From contig CAZBUK010000003.1 of assembly GCA_964495085.1 (NCBI GenBank), positions 1 to 64,000 on the forward strand: a stretch of DNA of 64,000 bases. Direction: 5' to 3'. This stretch comes from CAZBUK01 sp964495085 (GTDB taxonomy: Bacteria > Bacteroidota > Ignavibacteria > T3Sed10-11). The notes beneath the pieces are model-generated. The model was given only the letters and a program-made list of their open reading frames with translations. It did not search any database and was not told the DNA's origin. The position numbers were made by a program, and so were the translations under genes. Positions 38,602-47,944 of this stretch are shown here, in pieces (within the stretch, counting starts at the first letter, position 1; every line of letters starts with the position of its first letter).

Positions 38602-41600
38602 ATGATTAATTCAAGATTCTACCTGTTTCCTTTTATCATATTGCTTTTGGGTCTCGGCATCACTTCAGCACAGGATCTCCCAACAGAACAGAGATTCGGA
38701 CATCTGGATGGGGTCATAACGGACCTATCAACAGGAGCGCCGCTCATAGGTGCTAACGTTATTCTCGAGGGCACAAGTTTAGGATCCGCCACCGATCAAA
38801 ATGGTAAGTATAGTATTCTCAGAGTTCCCTCAGGATCGCATACACTTGCTGTTAGCTATATCGGTTATCAAAACGTGAAATTGGAGATCGATGTACCGGG
38901 CGGAGAAACGACCACCTACGATGTGTCGTTGGCATTTCATTATGTTGAAGGTGAAGTCGTTACAATAACCGCGCAAGCGAGCGGGCAAATGCAGGCAATA
39001 AACGAGCAACTAAGCGCCCGAACAATAAAAAACATTGTAGCCGCTGAACGTATTCGTGAGTTACCCGATGAGAATGCCGCTACGGCTCTCAGCAGGTTAC
39101 CGGGGGTTTCTCTACAGGAAGGAGACAAAGTAGTCGTACGCGGGATTCAGGCAAAATTGAATACTGTTCTTATAAATGGCATACAACTTCCAGCGACTAC
39201 AACAACAGACCGATCGACTAATCTCGGATTTATCTCATCTAACATGCTTGCGGGGGTCGAGGTAACTAAAGCAGTTACTCCCGATATGGACGCAAATGCT
39301 ATCGGCGGGGTCGTCAATCTTCGACTCAGGGAAGCTCCGGTTGACTGGCATTTCGATATATCGACGCAAGGTTCGTACAATACTCAGAATCGAACATATC
39401 CCGGGCAAAACTATCAGGTATGGATAAGCGGTAGCAACAGGTTTTTAGACAATAAGCTCGGAGTATTCTTACAGGGGAACAGTTACCGGCAGGATGCTGG
39501 CCCGGATATCGGCAATGTCGTATATGAGAGGATGGGGCCGGGACAGGATCGCCAATACGGCGAGGCGACTTGGGGTATGCAGCAGTTCGAATACATGAAT
39601 GAGATCAACGTGACGGAACAATACGGGGGAAGTCTTATTCTCGATTTTGTCTTGCCCCGCGGCAAACTCATGCTGCAGAATACGTATGCATACACGAACC
39701 CCAACAACACGCAGCATATGGACCGGCTGGGAATCGGCGCCGGCTCCCTGCTAAACCGGCTCGAGCGCAACATTTTTTCTAAGCATGTCCTGGTTAACGC
39801 ATTGCAGGGAGATAACAGGTTTGGTTCAATCAACGTTGATTATGGCGTATCGCATGCGCAATCCCGTCAGGACACAGATTTATGGTACTGGGTCGAGTGG
39901 AATCCGGTCGCGGCATTCGACGGATTCGGCGAAAGTGTACGGCGCTTCTTTACCCCGGAGGACGTGTACAAAATACAATACTACGATGACTTCAGGGCGG
40001 GACAGACAGTCAGGGACGGCAGTACGCGCAGCGAATTTTTTAAGGAGCGGCAGGTTGTTGCCCACATGAACGTGACCGTGCCCGTCACGATATCCAGCTT
40101 TATATCAGGGGATATCAAGACGGGAGGCAAAGTGAATTTCCTCGGCCGTGAAAACGATACACAGCGCTCTTTTGCGCGTCTTTCGGAGGGCGATAACAAT
40201 CGGACCGCACGGGATTTTCTTGTGGATGTGGTCGGCGTCGCCAATTGGAACAGTCCATTGCGGTTCCTGGACTTTCGCGACAACAACTTCGATAAGGGGC
40301 AGTATTTTCTTGGCGGAGACTATAACATGCGGGATGTCCTCAGGACGGACTGGATGGATCAATACATGCGTCTGGCTCCGCCCGGTTGGCCCCGCGGAGA
40401 GCAGAGCCCCTTCAACCACATTGCCGATTCCCGAAGGTTCGACTACGAAACAGAGGAACGACTTTCTGCAGGATACCTGATGGCGGATATGAGTATCGGC
40501 TCGCGGCTCACCGTTTTGGCCGGCGTTCGGTACGAGCATTTCCAAATGGACTATGAAGCCACGTACATGCTCGAGACGCACTTCGACGGGAATGGACGGG
40601 AGATCCTCGTCGAAGAACAAATACAAGCGATGGGAGAACCGCTCACCATTGCAAAGCGAAGTGTCGATCACTGGTTCCCGAATGTGCAAGTTCGGTACTG
40701 GATTACCAACTGGTTTGACGTGCGGCTTGCGTATACAAAAACGCTCTCGAGGCCCAACTATAATCAACTCATGCCCAATATTTTCGTCACGCAGGCCAGC
40801 GGAGAGGCGGGCAATCCGAATCTGCGGCCGACCGTGTCGGATAATTATGATATCTTCTTTTCATTTTCGAACAATACAGTAGGATTGTTTACCGTCGGCG
40901 GTTTTTATAAGCGCTTGGAGGACGTGGTTCTTCAGCAACGGATCCAACGAGACCTTCTTGATTTGTATGCCCCCGGGGAGATCTCATGGCCCGACCCTGC
41001 AACCACTCTTCCTAATGTTCGCTCCACACAATTAATTACAACCTTTGTGAATAATCCGCATCCGGCGATAGTACGGGGAATCGAATTCGACTGGCAGACG
41101 AATTTCTGGTATCTGCCGCAACCGTTGAATTCAATGGTCCTGAATATCAATTATACGCGTATCTTCTCTGAAATGGACTACAGGCAGATCATCAATATAC
41201 AACGCACGGATCCCCTGACTGGTCTTCCCGTAGTCACAGTTATTGATACGATACTTACTGCCCGGCTCCTTCAGCAGGGGAATGACGTCGTCAATATCGC
41301 GGTGGGCGCCGATTATCGCGGTTTTTCCGCGAGGATATCCTTCCGGCTGCAGGGGGATGTGATCACCACTGTCGGCAACCGTCCCGAAGAAGATGCATTC
41401 ACCGAAGATGTGTATTCATGGGATTTCACGCTCAGGCAACGTCTACCGATCCAGGGTATGAGCGTATTTTTTAGCGGCATGAATATCACCCACGCGCCTA
41501 CTAATGATTTCCGGCATTTCCGGCGGGACAATGCCGACCCGACGATTGATAATCGAAGCCGTACCACGTTTAGTTCTCGTAGATTTGAGCTGGGATTGCG

Positions 41601-41613
41601 GTATAGTTTTTAA
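38602..41613 (+). CDS. TonB-dependent outer membrane receptor 1
   Basis: Outer membrane active-transport receptor of 1003 residues, probably for plant oligosaccharides. Signal peptide at residues 1-24 (ending ITSAQ), carboxypeptidase-regulatory-like beta domain at about 32-115 (GVITDLSTGAPLIGANV), plug domain at about 130-240, then a 22-strand barrel ending in an aromatic C-terminus (RYSF). The ATG follows AGGAGAGG. No SusD-like gene is nearby; instead a secreted beta-helix protein follows after 138 bp, and the same pairing recurs at 55741-60605. A LacI-controlled promoter lies about 300 bp upstream. Confidence 0.93.
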   Translation: MINSRFYLFPFIILLLGLGITSAQDLPTEQRFGHLDGVITDLSTGAPLIGANVILEGTSLGSATDQNGKYSILRVPSGSHTLAVSYIGYQNVKLEIDVPGGETTTYDVSLAFHYVEGEVVTITAQASGQMQAINEQLSARTIKNIVAAERIRELPDENAATALSRLPGVSLQEGDKVVVRGIQAKLNTVLINGIQLPATTTTDRSTNLGFISSNMLAGVEVTKAVTPDMDANAIGGVVNLRLREAPVDWHFDISTQGSYNTQNRTYPGQNYQVWISGSNRFLDNKLGVFLQGNSYRQDAGPDIGNVVYERMGPGQDRQYGEATWGMQQFEYMNEINVTEQYGGSLILDFVLPRGKLMLQNTYAYTNPNNTQHMDRLGIGAGSLLNRLERNIFSKHVLVNALQGDNRFGSINVDYGVSHAQSRQDTDLWYWVEWNPVAAFDGFGESVRRFFTPEDVYKIQYYDDFRAGQTVRDGSTRSEFFKERQVVAHMNVTVPVTISSFISGDIKTGGKVNFLGRENDTQRSFARLSEGDNNRTARDFLVDVVGVANWNSPLRFLDFRDNNFDKGQYFLGGDYNMRDVLRTDWMDQYMRLAPPGWPRGEQSPFNHIADSRRFDYETEERLSAGYLMADMSIGSRLTVLAGVRYEHFQMDYEATYMLETHFDGNGREILVEEQIQAMGEPLTIAKRSVDHWFPNVQVRYWITNWFDVRLAYTKTLSRPNYNQLMPNIFVTQASGEAGNPNLRPTVSDNYDIFFSFSNNTVGLFTVGGFYKRLEDVVLQQRIQRDLLDLYAPGEISWPDPATTLPNVRSTQLITTFVNNPHPAIVRGIEFDWQTNFWYLPQPLNSMVLNINYTRIFSEMDYRQIINIQRTDPLTGLPVVTVIDTILTARLLQQGNDVVNIAVGADYRGFSARISFRLQGDVITTVGNRPEEDAFTEDVYSWDFTLRQRLPIQGMSVFFSGMNITHAPTNDFRHFRRDNADPTIDNRSRTTFSSRRFELGLRYSF

Positions 41614-41751
41614 CGTTGTGTTAAAAAATATCAGACCGTGTTATTCACAGCATCTAAACAGATATGAAAGGAGGGATAATAATAAAAACCAAAATCTTCA
41701 TGTTCCTTCTGCAATTAATCAATCATATTTTACATTAAGGAGGCGGCAGAT

Positions 41752-43620
41752 ATGAGAAAGGTTATGTTACTAATGATTCCATTATTGCTGGGTTTTGGAT
41801 TTCTAAGTAGTGCAGAAGCTCAGGAATTTATGGATTATATATCCGAGATCCGGGGAGATACTGCAGTTGTAAAAAACCTCGCACAGATGGGCGCACTGAA
41901 TAGCCTCGTCGACGCGATTGAATCCGATCCAAATCCTGATGGACGCGTTTACCTTCTTATCCGGGGAACGAACGCTGCGCCATCGCTGTACCTCCAGGAC
42001 AGAGGGTATACGATTGAAGCAGAAAGAGCGATTACGATCGTCGGTGAAGATGCGGGTCCGATCGTCGGCGGTACGGAAGGAGACGGTCGGCCGCCGCTCA
42101 TTGCAGGCGCTGGCGCTCAGCCGGGTTACTTCTTTACCCACTCAACGGATTTTACGCTCAGGAACCTCGCTGTCGCTACGGGATCCAATACAGGCGAAGA
42201 AGGGTGGTGGACGTTGGGTCCGACCGGGACTGCGGCCCCTTCAGTCGCTACGTACGAAAACGTTCTCATGGAGCATAACAACTGGGTCTTTATTCAGGGC
42301 AACGATGCGCCGGGTATGACGTTGATCATTCGGGACAGTTACTTCATTAATATGACCGGTGTCGGCTGTCGACGGAACGGCGGTGTTTACGATAGCGTGA
42401 GTTATCCGCTCGAGGAATTAATCGTTGAGAACTCAACTCACGTACAGGCGTCGGGAATCATGTATAAATTCAGGAATTTCCCGGCAAAGCGAGTCGTATT
42501 CAATCACAACACGTTCGTCAATAGTACGGGGCAGATCATCACGTCGTTTGGTTATGAATATAACATGATCGTAGCCAATAATCTGTTCGTGAACAGCAAT
42601 GTTCAGGCATTTTATCCCGGGCTGGATGATACCGAAATCGGACTACAGCATCAACCGCACGGAATAATAAATCTGGATCACTTCGAGGGTACGAACTGGG
42701 CCGGTGAGCCGCACGGCGTCAATCCGGATCTATTGCCCAACGGGTTGGCTACGGTGAGGAAGGTCCTTGTCGATCGGAACGGTGTATACTGGGATCCGCG
42801 TCTTACACAGATCGTCGACTATCTGAATGACAATAATATTCCCTGCGACGATGCGAATTGTGGTGGTATCGAGGGGGAATGGATGTCCCAGATGATCACA
42901 ATGAATGAGAGAACGCAATCCATGTTCGACGACAATGAGACCTATCCCTTCCTCACGGAAGGTGCCTGGATCATGGAAGGCGATCCGAATTTTGTGAGCA
43001 TGGAAGACAACATCGACGACCTGATCGCATGGGGTATTGTTACCGCTCCTGCCGGTAACGACGTTCTTCTCCCCAAGTTCCGTAGTCCCGGCAACATGGC
43101 GGTAACCGGCGAACCGGAAAATTACAACAATTTTGACTGGCCGTTATATCCGAATCTTGCCTATACCAATGAAGCGTATTTGACTGCCGGTTTAGGCGGA
43201 TACCCGCTCGGCGATTTGAACTGGTTCCCGGAGCAAAAAGCAGCCTGGGAAACCGAGAAGGAAGCTCTCTATGTAGAACTGCAATCGGCCTTGAACGAAG
43301 GACGAACGACATCTGTAAGAGAAATCGGCGGAAACATTCCTTCTTCAATTCACCTCGCACAGAATTATCCTAATCCGTTTAATCCGACGACAGAAATTCA
43401 GTTCTCGTTGCCGAGTCAGGCGCATGTTTCACTCGAGATATATGACATGACCGGTCGTCTGGTTACAACACTGATCAACGGAAATATGTCATCAGGTAAT
43501 TACACTGTTACCTGGGATGCAACAAACCAATTTGGTCAGATGGTTAGCAGCGGAATATATCTCTATCGATTGCAGGCCGGAGATATTGTGGAAACCAAAC
43601 GGATGACCTTCATTAAGTAA
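41752..43620 (+). CDS. Secreted beta-helix protein with T9SS sorting domain (copy 1)
   Basis: Exported protein of 622 residues. Signal peptide 1-24 (ends SSAEAQ). The middle (about 40-330) has the spaced repeats and short Asn-rich turns (for example VFNHNTFVNSTG, MIVANNLFVNS) of a right-handed parallel beta-helix, as in pectate-lyase-like proteins. The C-terminal 85 residues (NYPNPFNPTTEI to TKRMTFIK) are a type IX secretion sorting domain, so it is probably displayed or released at the cell surface. It shares the region YTNE...GGYPLGDL before the sorting domain with the protein at 58845, and both follow a TonB receptor. No catalytic residues could be assigned; polysaccharide binding or cleavage are both possible. 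The start follows AAGGAGGCGG. Confidence 0.85.
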   Translation: MRKVMLLMIPLLLGFGFLSSAEAQEFMDYISEIRGDTAVVKNLAQMGALNSLVDAIESDPNPDGRVYLLIRGTNAAPSLYLQDRGYTIEAERAITIVGEDAGPIVGGTEGDGRPPLIAGAGAQPGYFFTHSTDFTLRNLAVATGSNTGEEGWWTLGPTGTAAPSVATYENVLMEHNNWVFIQGNDAPGMTLIIRDSYFINMTGVGCRRNGGVYDSVSYPLEELIVENSTHVQASGIMYKFRNFPAKRVVFNHNTFVNSTGQIITSFGYEYNMIVANNLFVNSNVQAFYPGLDDTEIGLQHQPHGIINLDHFEGTNWAGEPHGVNPDLLPNGLATVRKVLVDRNGVYWDPRLTQIVDYLNDNNIPCDDANCGGIEGEWMSQMITMNERTQSMFDDNETYPFLTEGAWIMEGDPNFVSMEDNIDDLIAWGIVTAPAGNDVLLPKFRSPGNMAVTGEPENYNNFDWPLYPNLAYTNEAYLTAGLGGYPLGDLNWFPEQKAAWETEKEALYVELQSALNEGRTTSVREIGGNIPSSIHLAQNYPNPFNPTTEIQFSLPSQAHVSLEIYDMTGRLVTTLINGNMSSGNYTVTWDATNQFGQMVSSGIYLYRLQAGDIVETKRMTFIK

Positions 43621-43682
43621 CGTTTGATTCGGCCGGTAAAGAGCTGGCAGAGGTTTACAAACATCGCGATGGATGTACCCTA

Positions 43683-43719
43683 AAAGCCCCGGTCGTCGGT
43701 TTGACCGGGGCTTTTTATT
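43683..43719 (+). terminator. Rho-independent terminator after beta-helix protein 1
   Basis: Perfect 11-bp stem AAGCCCCGGTC (43684-43694) and its complement (43703-43713), 8-nt loop, followed by TTTTTATT. It ends the TonB receptor 1 / beta-helix transcription unit and separates it from the PpiC-type gene starting at 43756. Confidence 0.9.
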
Positions 43720-43755
43720 CAGCATGTATCAAGTCCCAATAAAGAAATTTACTCT

Positions 43756-45507
43756 ATGCGCATCAATACGAAATTTTTCAGATTCTGCATTCTCGCATGC
43801 ATACTTAGTCTTCATGGATGTACCGACCGGGAAGATATCGACCTGAATATTATTGCCGAGGTAGGGGATAATTACCGCATAACCTTTCCCGAACTGCGCA
43901 CATATACCGTCGAAAATTACCTGAATCATATTTTCCAGGATCAGATAGAAGCACATGAGACGGCACTGGATCAAATGATCGTTAATCAATTGAAGCTGAT
44001 GGATTTCTTTGCAAAAAACCTGCATGAGAATGATGAAATCATGCAAAGCATACGACGCATAATTAACGAAGAGATGACTATACACTATTTTGAAAAAAAG
44101 TATTTGGCGAATTACATCAATGAACAGTCAATCGCCGACGCATATGAACAGATGAAGAAGGAGGTTATTTATAAACAGATTGTTATTCCCAAATCAGAAG
44201 TAAACGATACCGCAGTTCATGCGAACTTGCGGGAATTGGTTGCAAAGATTCAATCCGACATCGAAGGTGGAGAGGATTTCAGCAAGCTGGCGTCGCGTTA
44301 TTCTCAAGACACTGAATCAGTCCGTAGAGGCGGTTATATGCCTCAGCTTATCTGGAAGAATCTCGGGAATCCGATCCAACAGATCATATTCCGATCAAAC
44401 GCAGGCGATGTTCAAAGCATCGAAACCAGGAACGCTTTTTACATTGTGAAAGTCGAGAGGATTAACGAAATAAGCGTTCAACCTTTTGAAAACGTCAAAG
44501 ATGAAATCATGGAAACGATGAGGCAGCGATATTTTCAACCTAGTCTTGACGAATTCGAAGATGAAAAGAGACAATCTCTAGAGGAACAGACTCTTGAATG
44601 GAATTATAACGGATTGACTCAGATTGTCGAATGGTCGAACACACCGAACTTCTATGAACTACATTACTCCGATACTCTGCAACGGGCGATCGACGATGGA
44701 CGAAACTTCATGATCGTTACCTACAGGAACGGGAAAGTCGATCTTAAAGGATTTCAACTTTTGCTCGACGATATTTCAACAATCAGACGAGGAGGTAATC
44801 TGAAAATAAACGATATAAAAGATTTCATCGTCGAGGCATTACGTACGGAAATCATTGTGAGGCGGGCATACGAGCTTGAGCTGGATAAAGACATCCTGCA
44901 TGCGTATACGACAAATCCCGTGTTGAGAAATAGAATTGTAAGATTGTATAACGGGCATGTTATAGATGAAAGCATTCCCGAACCGACCGATGCATCGCTC
45001 CGTCGTTTTTACGATGAGCAGAAAGATTCATTGTTCCATCAACTAGCTGTTGTCAACACGTATGTATTGCTCTATTCGGACGCCGAAGAGGCACGTAACC
45101 AATGGCAGCGGATTACGGAAGGCGCTGCATTCGAGGACTTGGCAGACCGGTGGTTAGTCAAATCTTTCGTTCGGAGCCGTGACGGAAATATCGATTCTCA
45201 TATGAGCACGGAATATCCATTTTTAGGCGAAACTGCATTCGGAATGGAAGTCGGTGAAGTACAGGGTCCGGTCGAATATACCGATCCGGAGAATGGAACA
45301 CAGTATGCTATACTAAAATGTGCCGCCCGACGGCCTGAGAAAAAGTTAACATACGATGAAGCGAATACTACAATTGAACAAGAATTTAAAAAATATAACC
45401 GTGAAAAGATCGAGACTTCGATCCGCAAACAACTGTGGAACAAACACTCGGTTAAGGTCTACCCGGACGCTTTATTACATCATTTAAAAGAGAAGGAAAT
45501 AATCTGA
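43756..45507 (+). CDS. PpiC-type peptidyl-prolyl isomerase lipoprotein
   Basis: Predicted periplasmic lipoprotein of 583 residues. Signal with lipobox LHGC at residues 19-22. A parvulin (PpiC) domain lies at about 135-240, with the FSKLASRYSQD and RRGGYMP blocks typical of PpiC/SurA-like foldases; a second, weaker parvulin-like region is at about 430-530 (FEDLADRWLVK, GEVQGPVEY). A charged helical tail follows. The likely role is folding or chaperoning of exported or outer membrane proteins such as the receptors and secreted enzymes nearby (inference). It follows a strong terminator, so it should have its own promoter, which I could not identify. The following two genes lie on the same strand with short gaps. 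Confidence 0.86.
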   Translation: MRINTKFFRFCILACILSLHGCTDREDIDLNIIAEVGDNYRITFPELRTYTVENYLNHIFQDQIEAHETALDQMIVNQLKLMDFFAKNLHENDEIMQSIRRIINEEMTIHYFEKKYLANYINEQSIADAYEQMKKEVIYKQIVIPKSEVNDTAVHANLRELVAKIQSDIEGGEDFSKLASRYSQDTESVRRGGYMPQLIWKNLGNPIQQIIFRSNAGDVQSIETRNAFYIVKVERINEISVQPFENVKDEIMETMRQRYFQPSLDEFEDEKRQSLEEQTLEWNYNGLTQIVEWSNTPNFYELHYSDTLQRAIDDGRNFMIVTYRNGKVDLKGFQLLLDDISTIRRGGNLKINDIKDFIVEALRTEIIVRRAYELELDKDILHAYTTNPVLRNRIVRLYNGHVIDESIPEPTDASLRRFYDEQKDSLFHQLAVVNTYVLLYSDAEEARNQWQRITEGAAFEDLADRWLVKSFVRSRDGNIDSHMSTEYPFLGETAFGMEVGEVQGPVEYTDPENGTQYAILKCAARRPEKKLTYDEANTTIEQEFKKYNREKIETSIRKQLWNKHSVKVYPDALLHHLKEKEII

Positions 45508-45568
45508 TACACAACGCACGAGATCTTTAATTTTTCCTTTTTTCAAATCAGACGTTTACATTAAATCA

Positions 45569-47929
45569 ATGCTCAATATTCGCGTAATTACTCTCAATCT
45601 ACTGATTATTTCCGCCTGCATCCTTTGTTTTGAGATTGTTGCGACGCGAATTACTTCGGTTATATTCGTCAACAATTATGCATTTATCATTCTATCTCTT
45701 TCTATTCTCGGGCTAAGTTCAGGCGGGATCTATTCGTATTATAAGATCAAAACGAAAAGTGAAAAACAGCTCTCGAGAACACTAAGGACAACATTGGTTT
45801 TGCTTGCTTCCGTACTGATACTATATACTTTGGCCGTTACGCAACTTCGTATTATCGAAAATTCCGTCTTTTATTTTTTCCTCCTGTTTATCCCGTTTTT
45901 TTTCGCAGGGATATTTTATTCCCAGATTTTTAAAAATTATGCCGCCTTCAGCTTCAAAGTATATGCCGCTGATCTGAGTGGAGCAGCCATCGGAGCAATC
46001 GCCGCAATAGGAGCCATTATTTTTCTCGGGCCGATATCAACGGTCTTAACTCTGTGTTTTCTGGTTTTCGGGTGTGCGCTGAGTTTTAGGGACGGCCGTA
46101 GTAATAAACGAGTCCAGGTAATCGGGTATCCTATCCTTTTGACTGCAATTATTATTATGTTTATTTTCGGCAAAACAATCTCACCTGGTTCGATTCCGAT
46201 CGGTAATTTTCCGGAGAAAGATTTTTATCATGTCTACCCACATTTGAATGTACATTCAGAGATAATAGAAAGCCGCTGGAGTATTTTCGGTCGATCCGAT
46301 CTCGTTCGGCACAGCCACCAGGATATGGTTAAACATCTATTTATCGACGGCTCGGCGGGCTCCCAAATGTTTCGATTCAACGGGGATATCAATAATCCCG
46401 GTCCGATACTCAGTAACCTTTTATATCGTTTTACTAACTTTATACCTTTTTTATTTTTATCGGAGCACGAAAAAAATAGTATGCTCATCATAGGTCCGGG
46501 AGGCGGTAAAGAAGTATTAACCGGATTATTAGCGGGAGTAGATGAAATCACCGCCGCTGAGATAAATCCTGATTTTGTCAACATTGTAAAAGACTACAAA
46601 GAATATAACGGCGGCATCTATACGGATTTTCCTAATGTACATATTATCGTACAAGAAGGCAGACAGTATGTCAAGCAGGAAAACAGACAGTACGATTTGA
46701 TCGTCATGGCGCTCCCCTCCACTCAACAGGTACAAAACATTGAAAACTATGCGTTAAGTGAAAATTACCTCCTCACCGTCGAAGCGCTAATGGATTACTT
46801 CAAAACTCTCACTCCGGAAGGGAGAATAATCTTAACAGTCTACAATCAGTGGGAGCTTAAACGATTAATAGTTACGGTTATTTCCGCGCTTGATATATTG
46901 GGTATAGATAAAACTTCGGCAATTAATCACTTCAAAGTTATTGAAGACGAATACTCCCCGACACTTGTTATTAAAAAAAATCCGTACTCAGAATACGATG
47001 TATTTCATCGTCTGGATTTTATGAAGGACATGCCCGACGATTTTCCCGAAATATCGTTTTTACCGTATCAATGGAATAATCTCTCGGGTTCAACGGTGAA
47101 CCGTTTATTATCAGACATATACTCGGATCGGATTCCTCTTCGAACGATCATCAGGCAGCAGCCGGTTGATATTTCCCCCTGTTATGACGATAGCCCGTAT
47201 TTTTATAAGATCCAACGTGGTATACCGGATAATTTCATTCTTTTATTCGGCATTGTCGGTATATGTAATCTCGGAATAATCGGCATTCCATATCTGCGTA
47301 TCAGGAAGAACAATCGAAGGAGGAAAAAAGACACCGGACCGAAGTACCGGTTACCGTTGCTATTATTCTCCTGTCTTGGGATGGGATTTATGATACTCGA
47401 GGTATCACTTTTTCAGAAACTCGTTCTGTACTTAGGTACGCCGACAATTTCTCTTTCTATTCTCCTCAGTTCGTTACTGGTCGGAATGGGTTCGGGAAGC
47501 CTCTTCGGGTATAAAATATTCGGTGCCGATCATATTATACGTTTATTCCGCGTCAGCCTGTCGATCGTCCTTATGGGCGTGATTGTGATCATGCTGTATC
47601 CGTACCTCCTCGATACATTGTTGGGGTCGGGTTTGCTATCCCGGGCAGTTATCACTTTTTTTCTCCTGCTCCCGTTCGGTTTCCTGTTGGGTATTCCGTT
47701 TCCCACAGGTATCCGGTTGTTACGGGATGTGAACATGGAAATATACATCCCGTGGATGTATGCTATTAACGGGACTATGTCGGTATTGGGATCGATTCTT
47801 GCGGTAACTCTCTCTATGTACTTTGGGTTCACTCCCGCCTTTTTTACAGGATTATCGTTTTATCTGATAATCGCAATCTTTTCATTCAATGATATGAAAA
47901 AGAAAACCCTGACAGCGAGTAGTTCATAA
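45569..47929 (+). CDS. Membrane-embedded spermidine synthase-like protein
   Basis: Integral membrane protein of 786 residues. About six or seven hydrophobic helices at the N-terminus (1-200), a soluble Rossmann domain resembling spermidine synthase at about 290-480 with IIGPGGGKEVL (SAM or decarboxylated-SAM site) and AAEINPDF, then more helices at about 550-780. This is the layout of 'fused MFS/spermidine synthase' proteins, which are common in genomes but of uncertain reaction. It begins 61 bp after the PpiC-type gene and ends 15 bp before the GH9 gene, so the three are probably cotranscribed. Why an aminopropyl- or methyltransferase-like membrane protein sits with a glucanase is unknown. 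Confidence 0.82.
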   Translation: MLNIRVITLNLLIISACILCFEIVATRITSVIFVNNYAFIILSLSILGLSSGGIYSYYKIKTKSEKQLSRTLRTTLVLLASVLILYTLAVTQLRIIENSVFYFFLLFIPFFFAGIFYSQIFKNYAAFSFKVYAADLSGAAIGAIAAIGAIIFLGPISTVLTLCFLVFGCALSFRDGRSNKRVQVIGYPILLTAIIIMFIFGKTISPGSIPIGNFPEKDFYHVYPHLNVHSEIIESRWSIFGRSDLVRHSHQDMVKHLFIDGSAGSQMFRFNGDINNPGPILSNLLYRFTNFIPFLFLSEHEKNSMLIIGPGGGKEVLTGLLAGVDEITAAEINPDFVNIVKDYKEYNGGIYTDFPNVHIIVQEGRQYVKQENRQYDLIVMALPSTQQVQNIENYALSENYLLTVEALMDYFKTLTPEGRIILTVYNQWELKRLIVTVISALDILGIDKTSAINHFKVIEDEYSPTLVIKKNPYSEYDVFHRLDFMKDMPDDFPEISFLPYQWNNLSGSTVNRLLSDIYSDRIPLRTIIRQQPVDISPCYDDSPYFYKIQRGIPDNFILLFGIVGICNLGIIGIPYLRIRKNNRRRKKDTGPKYRLPLLLFSCLGMGFMILEVSLFQKLVLYLGTPTISLSILLSSLLVGMGSGSLFGYKIFGADHIIRLFRVSLSIVLMGVIVIMLYPYLLDTLLGSGLLSRAVITFFLLLPFGFLLGIPFPTGIRLLRDVNMEIYIPWMYAINGTMSVLGSILAVTLSMYFGFTPAFFTGLSFYLIIAIFSFNDMKKKTLTASSS

Positions 47930-47944
47930 TACAAAGGTGCTCGT

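Noticed and set aside
41752..43620. Assigning the beta-helix proteins as pectate lyases
   Set aside because: The fold signature is shared by many non-enzymatic proteins and I could not locate a catalytic set.
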